The position numbers and the translations under genes were made by a program. The notes under the pieces are model-generated. The model saw only the letters and a list, made by a program, of their open reading frames with translations. It did not search any database and had not been told where the DNA came from. Positions 26,793 to 37,599 of a DNA stretch of 64,000 bases are shown here, piece after piece (position 1 is the first letter of the stretch; every line of letters begins with the position of its first letter). Origin of the DNA: Planctomycetaceae bacterium (lineage in GTDB: Bacteria > Planctomycetota > Planctomycetia > Planctomycetales > Planctomycetaceae); the NCBI GenBank assembly GCA_020850695.1, contig JADZEF010000273.1, forward strand, positions 1-64,000, written 5' to 3'.

Positions 26793-27854
26793 CTACACCG
26801 TCGACATGGTCCCCGAGTTCCGTGCGTCGTAACCCGGAAGTGCGGCGATGGCGCCGGTGAAGGCCGGATTCCGCAGGACGCTCACCAGCGCTTTCAGCCG
26901 CGGATCGTCCTCCAGCTCCGCCCGGTAGCAGAGGTCGTAGCTCTCCCACTGCAGCGAAAGGAACTCGAGCCCGGCCTCCTCGGCCGCCAGCCGGAGGCAG
27001 ATGCCCGCATCACCCCAGCCCAGTCGCACCGCATCGGCGACGCCGCGGTGATCGCCCGCCAGCCGGCGGAGCGTTCGCGGCTTGCCGAAAAGCTCGTCGA
27101 GACAGCGCCGCGCCCCCGAACCGGGCTCGCGGCCGATCCAGCGGACTTTCGACCGCAGCAACGCGCGGATCGATTTCTGTCCGAGCCCCGGGGCGACCGT
27201 GACTCCTTCCTCCCATTCGGCCAGCCGCACCATCCGCCACCCCGTTCCCAACTCTTCCCGCAGAATGTCGCGATGGCGGTCGGGAGAGTCGGTGGGCGCC
27301 AAGTGCACGCCCGCCACGTGGACGAGCCCTTCCTTCATCAGTTGCAGGGCCTGCCGGCTTGACCGCAGCAGAGGGATCAGGCGGAAGCGTCCTTCCCGCT
27401 CGAAGTGGGACGCCAGCAATCCCGCCGCGGGGTCGCATCCGGCCATGACCAGCGTGGTCTTCGGATCGCCCGACTCCACGAAGGGGGCATCGCTCGCGGA
27501 CGCCACGCCGTCATGCTCGCGTTCCCCGCACGCCGTCGGCTCTGCAGGGAATGCCAGGCGCCGCCCGTTGACTTCGGCCAGCCAGTAGCGGGTGGGAAAG
27601 TGCCGCGGCGGCCAGGCCCACGAGGGTCCTTCCGAGCCGGAGCGCTCGCCGAAGATCTCTTCGACGGTGACTTCCAGCACGCGCGCCAGAGCTATTGCCG
27701 CGGTGACCGAGGGAACGAGCCGGTCCCCCTCAATGGCGCTGACCCCGGTTCGCGAAATGCCCGCCCGCGCCGCCAGTTCCCCCTGCGACCAGTGGCGGGA
27801 CTCCCTCAACAGCTTCAACCGGACGCCCGCCCTGTCCGACGGCTCGATCGTCAT
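26793..27854 (-). CDS. XRE-family regulator with a periplasmic-binding-protein-like domain
   Basis: A 353-residue protein. Residues 8-65 are a Cro/CI helix-turn-helix (LKLLRESRHWSQGELAARAG...GVSAIEGDRLVPS). Residues about 140-345 resemble the PBP-like domain found fused to molybdopterin-synthesis proteins and to some regulators: AGCDPAAGLLASHFE, GVHLAPTD, and a GDHRGVADAVRLGWGDAGI segment. It is probably a cytoplasmic ligand-responsive repressor or activator. In known relatives the ligand is often molybdate or a molybdenum-cofactor signal; here that is only an inference. It lies convergent to the pterin enzyme, 19 bases away. Confidence 0.82.
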   Translation of the reverse strand: MTIEPSDRAGVRLKLLRESRHWSQGELAARAGISRTGVSAIEGDRLVPSVTAAIALARVLEVTVEEIFGERSGSEGPSWAWPPRHFPTRYWLAEVNGRRLAFPAEPTACGEREHDGVASASDAPFVESGDPKTTLVMAGCDPAAGLLASHFEREGRFRLIPLLRSSRQALQLMKEGLVHVAGVHLAPTDSPDRHRDILREELGTGWRMVRLAEWEEGVTVAPGLGQKSIRALLRSKVRWIGREPGSGARRCLDELFGKPRTLRRLAGDHRGVADAVRLGWGDAGICLRLAAEEAGLEFLSLQWESYDLCYRAELEDDPRLKALVSVLRNPAFTGAIAALPGYDARNSGTMSTV

Positions 27855-28053
27855 TCGCCATCCCCTGACACGATTCCGTCAACAGTCCGCCAGAATTGTG
27901 TCTGGCCAGGGTTCATCGTTATCGTCGGATCATCCGCTGTCAATCGCTTGCGGACGATGCGGACGTGAATGGCCTTCCGTCTCGTCGTGACGGATGACTC
28001 GCCAAAGAGCTGAGAACGAAGGGTGGGGCCGACGGCCCGGGACGGCCACGAAG

Positions 28054-29592
28054 CTAAGCCGGTTGTCGAGTCTGGGGTTTGACGGCGGCGTGTATTCTGC
28101 CGAACAGGATCCAGCCAACAAAGCCCGTTTCGACGAGCAGCGTCGCATAGATGACGAGCGGCCAGTACGGACGGATCGGTCGGGCCTCCTCGATCACCCG
28201 CATCGTTTCCGAGAGTTCCCCTCTCACGAGCGGGCTTTCCTCTTCGTTGAACATCCTCTTGAGCTGCGGGACCAGCGGCGCGGCGGCCGCGCCGGCCCGC
28301 CGCAAGGCGATGACGGCGGCGCGGCGGGCCATGGGGGTCGGATCCTGCAATCCCTGTTTCAGCGTGTCCATCGCCCGGGCGGAATTCGGTGCGATCCGGC
28401 CCAGCATTTCCGCGCCATGCAGCTGCCGCACCGCTTCCGCCTGACGATATTCTGCGATGAATTCTTCCTCGAACGTCGTGACCCACGCTCCCCGGTCGCG
28501 CAGGGCGACCATCAACGCGAGGATCACTCCGAGAGCGGCCGTCACAACGACCGGCGTCCACTCGGACGATTTCGAGATGACGGGAGCCGACTTCGGCGGC
28601 GGCGTTTCTTCGGGATCCGAGCCGCGTCGCGGGACCGTCGTGGGACGATTGGTCACGCCGACGGCCGGCGCCGCGGACGCGACGACGATCGAGGGGGTGA
28701 TGTTCTTGAGCGCCAGTCCCACGTCGATCGCGCTGGCGGGACGGTCCGCCGGATTCTTCTGCAGCAGGTCGCAGATCAGCCGGTCGAGCGCCGCGGGGCA
28801 TTCGGGAAGCTCGGCGGCGACGCGCGGCGGGGGAGATTTCAGATGAGCGTGCAGTATTTCGGCCGAAGCCCCGCCGATGAAGGGGGGGCGACCGGTCAGG
28901 AGCTCGAACAGCACGCAGCCCAACGCGTAGAGATCGGTCCGGGCGCTCAGTTCCTTCCCGGTGATCTGCTCGGGGGCCATGTATTCATAGGTGCCCGCCG
29001 TGCGTCCCGCCGCGGTCACTCTTCGGCCCGCCACCAGCGTCGCGAGACCGAAGTCGCTCAACTTGAGCTTGCCGTCCGTCGTCAGCAGGAAGTTGCCGGG
29101 CTTGACGTCCCGATGCACGACGCCGCGCTCATGGGCGTAGGCCAGTGCCGCGCACATCTGCTTCGCGTACTCGACGACGAGTTCCCAGGGGAGCCGGCCG
29201 CGCCGCTTCAACAGGTCATCGAGGGTTCCCCCTTCGACCAGTTCCATGGCGTAATAACGGCGCTTGTTTTCGCACGACCCGCCGAAGCAGTAGACGATGT
29301 TCGGATGCCGGAGCGTCTTAAGAATCTCGACCTCGCGCTCGAAGCGTCCGAGCAGCGTCTCGTCGGTGACGTCGGCCGGAAGGATTTTCACGGCGACGGT
29401 CTTGTCGTTCACGACATAGCGCGCGCGATAGACGACCCCCATCCCTCCCTCGCCGATCTTCTCGGTGAGTTCGAAGGGCCAGAGCCAGCGATCCTGTTGC
29501 TGCAGCATGACGTAGGCCCGGGCGCGTCGGATGCCGCGAGGTGCTTTGTCCACTCGACCTCGCGCTGAAACCCGACGTACGCCGCGGCGCAT
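28054..29592 (-). CDS. Membrane Ser/Thr protein kinase with C-terminal HEAT-like region
   Basis: Eukaryote-type kinase: glycine loop GEGGMG (47-52), Lys69, Glu88, catalytic HRDVKPGN (160-167), DFGLA (180-184) and MAPEQ (205-209), all intact. A membrane helix near residue 360 (VVVTAALGVILALMVAL) is followed by about 90 residues of HEAT-like helices (ARAMDTLKQGLQDPTPMARR) and a final membrane helix. The kinase should face the cytoplasm; its targets are unknown. The start is uncertain: ATG 29592 and ATG 29508 are both possible and neither has a clear ribosome-binding site; the frame continues to 29763 without likely starts. Confidence 0.9.
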   Translation of the reverse strand: MRRGVRRVSARGRVDKAPRGIRRARAYVMLQQQDRWLWPFELTEKIGEGGMGVVYRARYVVNDKTVAVKILPADVTDETLLGRFEREVEILKTLRHPNIVYCFGGSCENKRRYYAMELVEGGTLDDLLKRRGRLPWELVVEYAKQMCAALAYAHERGVVHRDVKPGNFLLTTDGKLKLSDFGLATLVAGRRVTAAGRTAGTYEYMAPEQITGKELSARTDLYALGCVLFELLTGRPPFIGGASAEILHAHLKSPPPRVAAELPECPAALDRLICDLLQKNPADRPASAIDVGLALKNITPSIVVASAAPAVGVTNRPTTVPRRGSDPEETPPPKSAPVISKSSEWTPVVVTAALGVILALMVALRDRGAWVTTFEEEFIAEYRQAEAVRQLHGAEMLGRIAPNSARAMDTLKQGLQDPTPMARRAAVIALRRAGAAAAPLVPQLKRMFNEEESPLVRGELSETMRVIEEARPIRPYWPLVIYATLLVETGFVGWILFGRIHAAVKPQTRQPA

Positions 29593-29897
29593 GGTCGGAT
29601 CTTCAGTACGGAAAGTCTTCCGCGTATCGTAGGACACCCCTCGCAATTGGACCAGACCCCGGATCGCCCGGAGGATTCCAGTCGGAGCAAATCCACCCCG
29701 CAGCGCTGAATAATCGGGACGCAACGGACTGATCGACTCGCTACGACACATAAATGGGGTCACTGGTCAATAAGTCCGAATGCCGGCGGTCGAGACAGCG
29801 GGTGATGACCAAACCGCGTTGTGGAAAGTTTTTGCAATTCCTCTACGATCAGTCACTTCGCCCGAGTCGTCCGCCCGGGCGATGGTTCGTCTGATGG

Positions 29898-30677
29898 ATG
29901 CCTGCTGTGCCGCATGAACCTTTGATCGCCGCCGAGGGGATCGGCATGACGTTCGAGGGGGCGGTCCCGACGCTCGAAGGCGTGGGGCTGACGATCGGGG
30001 CGGGGGAGTTCGTGTCGCTGGTCGGGCCGTCGGGGTGTGGCAAGTCGACACTCCTGCGGATCCTCGCCGGCCTGATGCCGCCGACCCGTGGACGCGTGAT
30101 GCTGGCGGGCGAGCCCCCGGCGTTCGCTCGGAAGGCGGGCCAGCGGGTCGCGTTCGTCTTTCAGGAACCGCGGCTGCTTCCCTGGCGGACGGTTGTCGAC
30201 AACATCCGGCTGCCGCTCGAGTTCGACGGCGTCGCGCCGGCCGAGCAGAAAGCGGCGGTCGCACGAAGCCTCGATCTGATTGGGCTGAGCGCGAAAGACG
30301 GCGCGAAGTTTCCGGCGATGCTGTCGGGCGGAATGCGGATGCGGGTGTCGCTGGCGCGGGCGCTCGTGACTCAGCCGAGCGTTCTGCTGCTGGATGAACC
30401 CTTTGGCGCGTTGGACGACGTGCTGCGTCAGCAGCTCAACGAGGAATTGCTGCGGATCTGGGCGATGCAGCGGTGGACGGCGGTGTTCATCACGCACAAC
30501 GTGTCGGAAGCGGTGTTTCTCGGTCAGCGGGTGCTGGTGATGAGCCGCGGGCCGGGGCGGATCGTCGAGGACATCCGCGTGCCGTTCACGGCTCGCGAGC
30601 CGGCGCTGCGGGCCGAGCCCGAGTTCGCCCGGCTGACCGGCGTGGTGTCGAAGCGGTTGCGGGGAGAGGCCGCATGA
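29898..30677 (+). CDS. ABC transporter ATP-binding protein, nitrate/sulfonate/pyrimidine type
   Basis: A 259-residue ATPase of the SsuB/TauB/NrtD group with Walker A GPSGCGKST, Q-loop FVFQEPRLLPW (the EPRLLPW form typical of this group), signature LSGGMRMR, Walker B LLLDEPFGALD and switch His in FITHN. It energises import of small anions or pyrimidine precursors through the permease encoded next, with which it overlaps by four bases (ATGA). The substrate cannot be assigned because no binding protein is adjacent. Confidence 0.93.
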   Translation: MPAVPHEPLIAAEGIGMTFEGAVPTLEGVGLTIGAGEFVSLVGPSGCGKSTLLRILAGLMPPTRGRVMLAGEPPAFARKAGQRVAFVFQEPRLLPWRTVVDNIRLPLEFDGVAPAEQKAAVARSLDLIGLSAKDGAKFPAMLSGGMRMRVSLARALVTQPSVLLLDEPFGALDDVLRQQLNEELLRIWAMQRWTAVFITHNVSEAVFLGQRVLVMSRGPGRIVEDIRVPFTAREPALRAEPEFARLTGVVSKRLRGEAA

Positions 30678-31468
30678 CGCCGCACGGCTCTCTTGGTCGC
30701 CGTATCGTCCGCGACATCTTTCCGCCGCTCGTGTTCCTCGTCGCGGTGATTGCTGCATGGCATGCGGCGACGGTCGCGTTCCGGCTTCCGCCGTATCTGG
30801 TGCCGAAGCCCGCGGCCGTCTGGAGCGTGGCGGTCGAGCGATTCGATCGCCTCGCGTCGGCAACCGGTCTCACGGCCGCCGCAGCGCTGGCCGGATTCGT
30901 AATGAGTCTGGTGGCGGGGACGGTGATTGCGTTCGCGTTCTCGCAGTCGCGATTGTTGCGGAGCAGTTGTCAGCCGTATGCGGTGTTCCTGCAGACGGTC
31001 CCCATCGTGGCGATCGCTCCGATCATCATCACGTGGTTCGGATATGGCTTCCGGAGCGTGGTGCTGGTCTCGTTCGTGATCAGCCTTTTTCCGATCATCA
31101 CGAATGCCACGACCGGGTTGCTGGCGGTCGACCGCGAATTGAGCGAACTGTTCCAGCTGCTGAACGCGACGCGGTGGCAGACGTTCTCGCGGCTGCGGCT
31201 GCCGAATGCGGTGCCCTGGGTGGTGGCCGGCGCGAGGACGTCGAGCGGCCTGGCGGTGATTGGAGCGATCGTGGGAGAGTTTTTTGCGGGTTATGGAAGC
31301 AACCGGTACGGGCTGGGCTACCTCATCCGTCAGACGTCCGAGCAGGCGCGGACCGACGAACTGTTTGCGGCGGTGATCGCCTCGACATTGCTGGGAATTG
31401 CAATCTTCAGCAGCGTGAACCTGGTGAGTTCGACGGTGCTGGCGCGGTGGAACGTGCGGGAGACGTGA
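30674..31468 (+). CDS. ABC transporter permease, SsuC/TauC type
   Basis: A 264-residue inner-membrane permease with about six hydrophobic helices and the ATPase-contacting EAA-like loop near ELFQLLNATRWQTFSRLRLP. It starts with ATG inside the overlap ATGA with the ATPase gene; the same frame is open further upstream but lies within that gene. A solute-binding protein, normally third in such operons, is missing; the next gene is a DUF1552 protein. Confidence 0.93.
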   Translation: MTPHGSLGRRIVRDIFPPLVFLVAVIAAWHAATVAFRLPPYLVPKPAAVWSVAVERFDRLASATGLTAAAALAGFVMSLVAGTVIAFAFSQSRLLRSSCQPYAVFLQTVPIVAIAPIIITWFGYGFRSVVLVSFVISLFPIITNATTGLLAVDRELSELFQLLNATRWQTFSRLRLPNAVPWVVAGARTSSGLAVIGAIVGEFFAGYGSNRYGLGYLIRQTSEQARTDELFAAVIASTLLGIAIFSSVNLVSSTVLARWNVRET

Positions 31469-31683
31469 GCGGCGAGCGGACTTTGGCGGAAGCGGCGTGG
31501 CGCGCGTGATCGACGGGCGGTATGGACGGGAGTTCGCGGAAGTTTTCTGTCGGTGGAATGAGGCAGGACGATTTGCTCGACCGGCGGTTCCTCGTTTCCA
31601 GCGTAATCACACTTGCAATCGATGGATCAATCCGCACCAATAGGTGGTCTGTCGCTCCGTCCTTCCAATGCGTGGAGTTGCCG

Positions 31684-33024
<1,341 letters not shown>

Positions 33025-33117
33025 AAGCGGGCCGACTGTTCGGCAGAAGGCCAGGGTTTCGGACCCGGTTGGGGTCGCGTTCGAGTTCCCGGATTTTTCG
33101 GAAGGCTGCGTTGAAAC

Positions 33118-33144
33118 GTAGTACGGGCACCCCTGCCCGTGCGC
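33118..33144. repeat. GTAGTACGGGCA palindrome
   Basis: Palindromic unit ACGGGCACCCCTGCCCGT with flanks, a diverged member of the CACGGGCA family also seen at 34674-34745 and 59095-59225. It lies in the 184-base gap between two convergent genes. Confidence 0.7.
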
Positions 33145-33208
33145 CCCTCAAGAAGAGGTTTCGCGCCCGCGCATGAGCACCGTGCGACAAGTCGCGTCAT
33201 CGCCCCGT

Positions 33209-34639
33209 TCACTTTTTCTTCTTAGGGGCCGGTTGCGACAGCTTCGCATCGGGGGGCTTCGGCCCGAAGTCGTACAGGCGGGTCTGCTGGTCATAAAACG
33301 CTACCGCCAGCCGCAAACCGTCCGGATGCCACGAGAGGTCGTACGCCACGCTCGGCAACTTCACGAAGTGGAACGACTTGTCCTCGGTCGGCTTCCAGAA
33401 CCACATCCCGCCCGATCCGCCGCCCCCGACTCCCACCAGAAACTCGCCCGACGGATCGAACCGCACTCCCCAGCACGTCCCGTCGAAGTTCTCCTTCGGC
33501 ACCATCACCTTGAGCCGGTTGCCGGTGGCCAGGTCGAACGTCACGACCGTCGGCTTGCCGATCCCGGCGAACGCGTTCGACACTTCGCTGATCCCGGAAA
33601 CCGCCAGCGTCTTGCCGTCCGGGCTGAAGTCGATCCCCCGGATCCCCCCGCAATCGGCCACGAACGTCGGGTCGAACTTCGTCAGCACTTTGCAGTCGAG
33701 GTCGCGGACGAGGTTCCACGTTCCGACTTCCCAGTGCTTCACGACTCCCATCAAATCGCCCGAAATCAGCGCCTTGCCGGTCGGATCGAACATCACGTTG
33801 TAGACGTGCCGCTCGTGCCCGGGCAGTTCCTTGATGAGCTGCCCGTCGGCGGCCGACCAGATGCGGACCATGTTGTCGTTCCCGCACGTCGCGACCAGCG
33901 ACTTGTCGGGGCTGATGGCCACGGCCCGGCAATATCCTTTGTGCGCCTGAATCTCGCGCTGCGGCTTCGGCTCCGACTCGGTCGGATTCCACCAGATCAC
34001 CTTCCCGGTGTAGTCGGCGGAGAGCATCAGCTGCCCGTCGGCATGAAAGTTCATCCCCCGGATCCACGTCCGATGCCCGGGAACGATCTGCTTCGTGCCG
34101 AGGGCGAGGTCCCATTTCTGCAGCAGATTGTCGTGAGCGCCCGCGAAGAAGAACTGCCCCGTGGGATCGACGCGCACCGAGATCACCGGCCGGTCGTGCT
34201 TAAACGAACCGAGTTCGTGGATGGCCATCGGATCGGCTTTCGGGATCGCCGCACCGATCCGGGCGAGTCGTTCTGCGGCCTTCTTCGCCAGCGCGTCGAC
34301 CGCCGCGACTTCCTTTTCGGCGGCCGTCTTCGCTTCGTTCGCCGCCTTCACCCCCTCGGCGTTGTTTTTGTCGACCGCGGCGAGCTTCTCTTCCGCCTGC
34401 TTGACCGCGTCCCGCAACACGACCGCCCGCGCCTCGATTCGGGCCAGGTCGGCCCGCGCGAACTCCAGCGCCCGCGATTCGACGAGGACTGGCCGCGTTT
34501 CGGGAATCTCAGCGACGGCCGGTTCGTCGTCGGCACGCGCCGAAGTCATTACACCGTGACAGAAAGCAAGGGCGATGGCGACCGTACGCAGCGCAGTCGA
34601 CACAACGCGGCTCGACACGTGATTCCTCATCATCGACAT
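33209..34639 (-). CDS. Secreted WD40-repeat protein
   Basis: A 476-residue protein with a probable signal peptide (VVSTALRTVAIALAFCHGVM region). An Ala/Glu/Lys coiled coil follows at about residues 60-125, then a seven-bladed WD40 propeller with recognisable blade ends such as LLQKWDLALG, GKVIWWNPT, NMVRIWSAADG and VKHWEVGTW. The C-terminus is a lysine run. Propellers of this kind are scaffolds. It follows the DUF1549 cytochrome gene on the same strand after 129 bases, and this pairing recurs in planctomycetes; co-transcription is possible, though a palindromic repeat lies between. Confidence 0.9.
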   Translation of the reverse strand: MSMMRNHVSSRVVSTALRTVAIALAFCHGVMTSARADDEPAVAEIPETRPVLVESRALEFARADLARIEARAVVLRDAVKQAEEKLAAVDKNNAEGVKAANEAKTAAEKEVAAVDALAKKAAERLARIGAAIPKADPMAIHELGSFKHDRPVISVRVDPTGQFFFAGAHDNLLQKWDLALGTKQIVPGHRTWIRGMNFHADGQLMLSADYTGKVIWWNPTESEPKPQREIQAHKGYCRAVAISPDKSLVATCGNDNMVRIWSAADGQLIKELPGHERHVYNVMFDPTGKALISGDLMGVVKHWEVGTWNLVRDLDCKVLTKFDPTFVADCGGIRGIDFSPDGKTLAVSGISEVSNAFAGIGKPTVVTFDLATGNRLKVMVPKENFDGTCWGVRFDPSGEFLVGVGGGGSGGMWFWKPTEDKSFHFVKLPSVAYDLSWHPDGLRLAVAFYDQQTRLYDFGPKPPDAKLSQPAPKKKK

Positions 34640-34673
34640 GACCTCGCTGATCGCTCAATGTGAGTCAGGCTTC

Positions 34674-34745
34674 GCAGCACGGGCATTCCTGCCTGTGTGA
34701 GACCTGAATCCTGCTTTCACGCACGGGCAGGAGTGCCCGTGCTAC
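34674..34745. repeat. Inverted pair of CACGGGCA palindromes
   Basis: GCAGCACGGGCATTCCTGCC on the left faces GGCAGGAGTGCCCGTGCTAC on the right, each itself palindromic. It lies between the DUF1549 gene and the WD40 gene and could terminate or stabilise transcripts. Confidence 0.78.
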
Positions 34746-34768
34746 GGTCGAACGTTTGAACGTTATCG

Positions 34769-37231
34769 TCAATGGTTGAACAAGAACTCGCGGCTGTTGA
34801 CCAGCGACCACAGGACGTCTTCCAGGCCTTCGCGACGGTTGGGGGCTTTCTCGATGATCGTGTGGCAGCTCTGGATCTCGGCATCGACCGGCGGGCGGCT
34901 GAGCGTCACGAGATACAATTCGCGGATCGCTGTGTCGATCGCAACCTTCTCCTCGCTGAGCGCGGTCAGTCGTCCCGCCTTGTCGGTCAACTTCCGCTGC
35001 AGGAGTTCGCCATTGGCCACCTGCAACACCTGGGCGAGGTTCGGATCGGCCGTGCGCTCGCATTCGCACGCGATGACCCGCTTCGGCCGGCCGAGAGTAT
35101 CGAGAAAGTAGGACGCGTAGTTCGGATCGGGGAGTTCGATCGCCCGTGTCCCTTCCGGCACGCCAGCGAACTTCTCGCGCGTGAGCGTGGCGTAGTCGAT
35201 CGCATCGAGCAGCACTTCGGCCGGCAGACGTTTCACGTTGTAGTGCGGGTAGAAACGGGTGTCGGCGACGTTCTCGGGACGCGGGGCCGAGCTGAGCTGG
35301 TAGACCCGCGACGTCATGATGGCCCGCATCAGTTTCCGCAGGTCGAAGCCGTTGGCGACGAAGTCGGCCGCGAGGGCATCGAGCAGGTCGGGGTTCGACG
35401 CGGGATTGGTGGCCCGCATGTCGTCCACCGACTCGACGATGCCGGTTCCCATGAAGTAGCTCCAGGTCCGGTTGACGACGTTTCGGGCGAAATACGGGTT
35501 GTCCTTCGCCGTCAACCACGCGGCGAGAGGCCGGCGCAGGTCGCGCACGCCTTTCACATCGACCGGCGGCGCCTTCAGAGGCGTCGGCGCCATGACCTGG
35601 CCGGTGCGCGGATGGCTGATCGACCCCGTGCTCTTCACCAGAACCACGGTGTCGCTGCCGAGGGCTCCGAAGTCGGGGCTCCCCTTCGTCCCCACCCGCG
35701 TGAAGAAAGCCGCCAGCGAGTAGTAGTCCTTCTGGCTGTACGCTTCGAAGGGATGGTTGTGACACTTGGCGCATTGGAGCCGGACGCCGAGGAACACCTG
35801 GGCCGTCGTCTCGGCGAGGTCGTCCGGCGTCGAAGCGATGCTGTAATAGTTCGCCGGGCCGTTGTTCTGGATGGAGCCCTGGGCGGCGATGATCTCGGCG
35901 ACGAACCGGTCCATCGGCATGCCCTCGCGGAACGACTGCCGGATCCAGTTCGACAGCGACCACATCCCGCCGTCCCCCACCTTGTTGCGGTTGTTCCGCA
36001 AAAGGTCGCCCCACTTCAGGGCCCAGTAGGCGCTCCACTCGTTGACGTAGATATCGCGCTTCGGATCGCCCGTCAGCCCGAGCAGTTCGTCGACGACAGC
36101 CGCCCGCTTGTTGGGATCGGTCGAGGCGGCGAACGCTTCGACGCGCTCCTTCGTCGGCAGCGTGCCGATCGAATCGAGATACGCCCGCCGCAGGAACTCC
36201 GCATCGCTGCACAGCGGGGACGGGACGATTCCGAGTTGCTGCCAGCGGGCCTTCACCTTTTCGTCGACGAAGTTATTGGGAACGAACGCCGTCAGGTCGA
36301 CGTTTTCCGCATACGGCGAAAGGACGTGCGAGACCTTCGCCTGGAACTGGTAGCGGATCATGATGGCCGCCTGCCCCCTGCCGATGACGCTGACATAGCC
36401 GGAGTCATCGACGCGGGCCACGCCGTCGCCGAGGCTGTCGTAGCGGGCGCGGTTGGTGACGTCCCGCGTCGTGCCGTCGCTGTAGGTCGCCACCACCCGC
36501 AATTGCCGATGATCGTCGACGCGGTAAGTCTGCTGGGCCGGTGTCACCGTCAGGTCGACGACTTCGGGCTCATCCTTTTTCAGGCCCGCCACGCCGGCCG
36601 CGATCCACTCGCGAAGCACCATCGCCTCGTAGGAATCGGTTTCGAACCGCTTCCCCCCGCCATGACCCACCTGCATCGTTCCCTTGCGCAGGATCAGGCT
36701 GTCGTCCGGATTGACGAGCGAAATGCGGCGCTGCGAAAGATCTCGCACCAGCGAAGGATGATCTTTCTCCGGAGCGAATCCGAAGAGCGACAACAGGAAA
36801 CCACCTTGTCCGAACTGGGCTCCGTGGCAGGACCCGCCGTTGCAGCCGGAACGGGTGAGGATGGGAATGACGTCTTCGCGAAAGCTGACCGCCGGGACTG
36901 GCGTGATGTTGCGAACCGTCACGGCGACTTCGATCGACGTCTCGCCCGCCGACACCCGCACCCGTCCCGCTCCATCTCCTTTCGGGGCGAGGAGTCCGCG
37001 CGGCGACACGGTGACGATTTCCGGCGTGAGGCTTTCGAATCGCGCGTCGCGCGTCACGTCGACGTCGCGGTCCCCGCGTGTGGCCGTCGCCGCCAGTTGA
37101 ATGCGGGCGAGGTTGCCGACCAGCTCCGACTGTGCAGGCTCGACGCGCAACGAGCCGCCGTCTGCAGCGGCCAACGGGGGAAGGAGCGATGCAATGCAGG
37201 CCAGCACAAGGAGGGAGCGGGAAACGGTCAT
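34769..37231 (-). CDS. Secreted DUF1549/DUF1553 cytochrome-type protein with Ig-like domains
   Basis: About 820 residues with a signal peptide (MTVSRSLLVLACIASLLPPL). A first Ig-like (BIG2) domain precedes a haem-like site with wider spacing, Cys130...Cys135-His136 (SGCNGGSCHG), typical of this subfamily. A second BIG2 domain (about residues 240-310) leads into DUF1549 with CAKCH at 487-491 followed by NHPFEAYSQKDYY. DUF1553 closes the protein (NPYFARNVVNRTWSYFMGTG). The frame extends to 37303, but the ATG at 37231 begins the signal peptide. It is probably exported and membrane-associated or periplasmic; the function is unproven. The WD40 gene follows downstream. Confidence 0.9.
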   Translation of the reverse strand: MTVSRSLLVLACIASLLPPLAAADGGSLRVEPAQSELVGNLARIQLAATATRGDRDVDVTRDARFESLTPEIVTVSPRGLLAPKGDGAGRVRVSAGETSIEVAVTVRNITPVPAVSFREDVIPILTRSGCNGGSCHGAQFGQGGFLLSLFGFAPEKDHPSLVRDLSQRRISLVNPDDSLILRKGTMQVGHGGGKRFETDSYEAMVLREWIAAGVAGLKKDEPEVVDLTVTPAQQTYRVDDHRQLRVVATYSDGTTRDVTNRARYDSLGDGVARVDDSGYVSVIGRGQAAIMIRYQFQAKVSHVLSPYAENVDLTAFVPNNFVDEKVKARWQQLGIVPSPLCSDAEFLRRAYLDSIGTLPTKERVEAFAASTDPNKRAAVVDELLGLTGDPKRDIYVNEWSAYWALKWGDLLRNNRNKVGDGGMWSLSNWIRQSFREGMPMDRFVAEIIAAQGSIQNNGPANYYSIASTPDDLAETTAQVFLGVRLQCAKCHNHPFEAYSQKDYYSLAAFFTRVGTKGSPDFGALGSDTVVLVKSTGSISHPRTGQVMAPTPLKAPPVDVKGVRDLRRPLAAWLTAKDNPYFARNVVNRTWSYFMGTGIVESVDDMRATNPASNPDLLDALAADFVANGFDLRKLMRAIMTSRVYQLSSAPRPENVADTRFYPHYNVKRLPAEVLLDAIDYATLTREKFAGVPEGTRAIELPDPNYASYFLDTLGRPKRVIACECERTADPNLAQVLQVANGELLQRKLTDKAGRLTALSEEKVAIDTAIRELYLVTLSRPPVDAEIQSCHTIIEKAPNRREGLEDVLWSLVNSREFLFNH

Positions 37232-37363
37232 CCGCAGCCTTTCCGACGAAGAAGGGGGTCCGAAGAGTGGACCACCCGGAGGGAGGAAGCAAGTTCCATT
37301 CACTCCAGCTTATCTGTTGCGGTGACGCCCGGCAATTCGACGATGCCCCACGCAGGGGAGATC

Positions 37364-37465
37364 GGCCACGGAAACGACGGACGTGACGGAGAGTCACGGA
37401 AAGACCTGCGGCGATCGCCATTCGGGCCGCTGACCATTGATCAATGACCAACGACCAATGAACAA
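37364..37465. repeat. GGCCACGGAAACGACGGA repeat followed by five TTGGTCA-type heptamers
   Basis: GGCCACGGAAACGACGGA at 37364-37381 is a copy of the hairpin arm at 57990. TGACCAT, TGATCAA, TGACCAA, CGACCAA, TGAACAA run in tandem at 37431-37465. They fill most of the 368-base gap between the divergent genes at 37231 and 37600; no promoter is obvious there. Confidence 0.82.
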
Positions 37466-37599
37466 TCTCTTCATTCGGTTCGTTCCACGCGGGCCATCGG
37501 CGGCGTGGTGCTGACTGCGTGTCAGATGAAGCAGCGGTGGCCGCCGGACATTCGCCTCGCTGCCGGTTGCCATAATCTCGCCGGGAAAGTGTCTCTCTC

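Noticed and set aside
29760-29897. TPP or other riboswitch before the ABC importer
   Set aside because: No conserved TPP-aptamer boxes are visible in the 130-base leader.
34772-37447. Long plus-strand open frame of 891 codons
   Set aside because: It is antisense to the DUF1549 cytochrome gene, rich in Arg/His/Pro/Gly and lacks any family pattern; high GC leaves antisense frames open.
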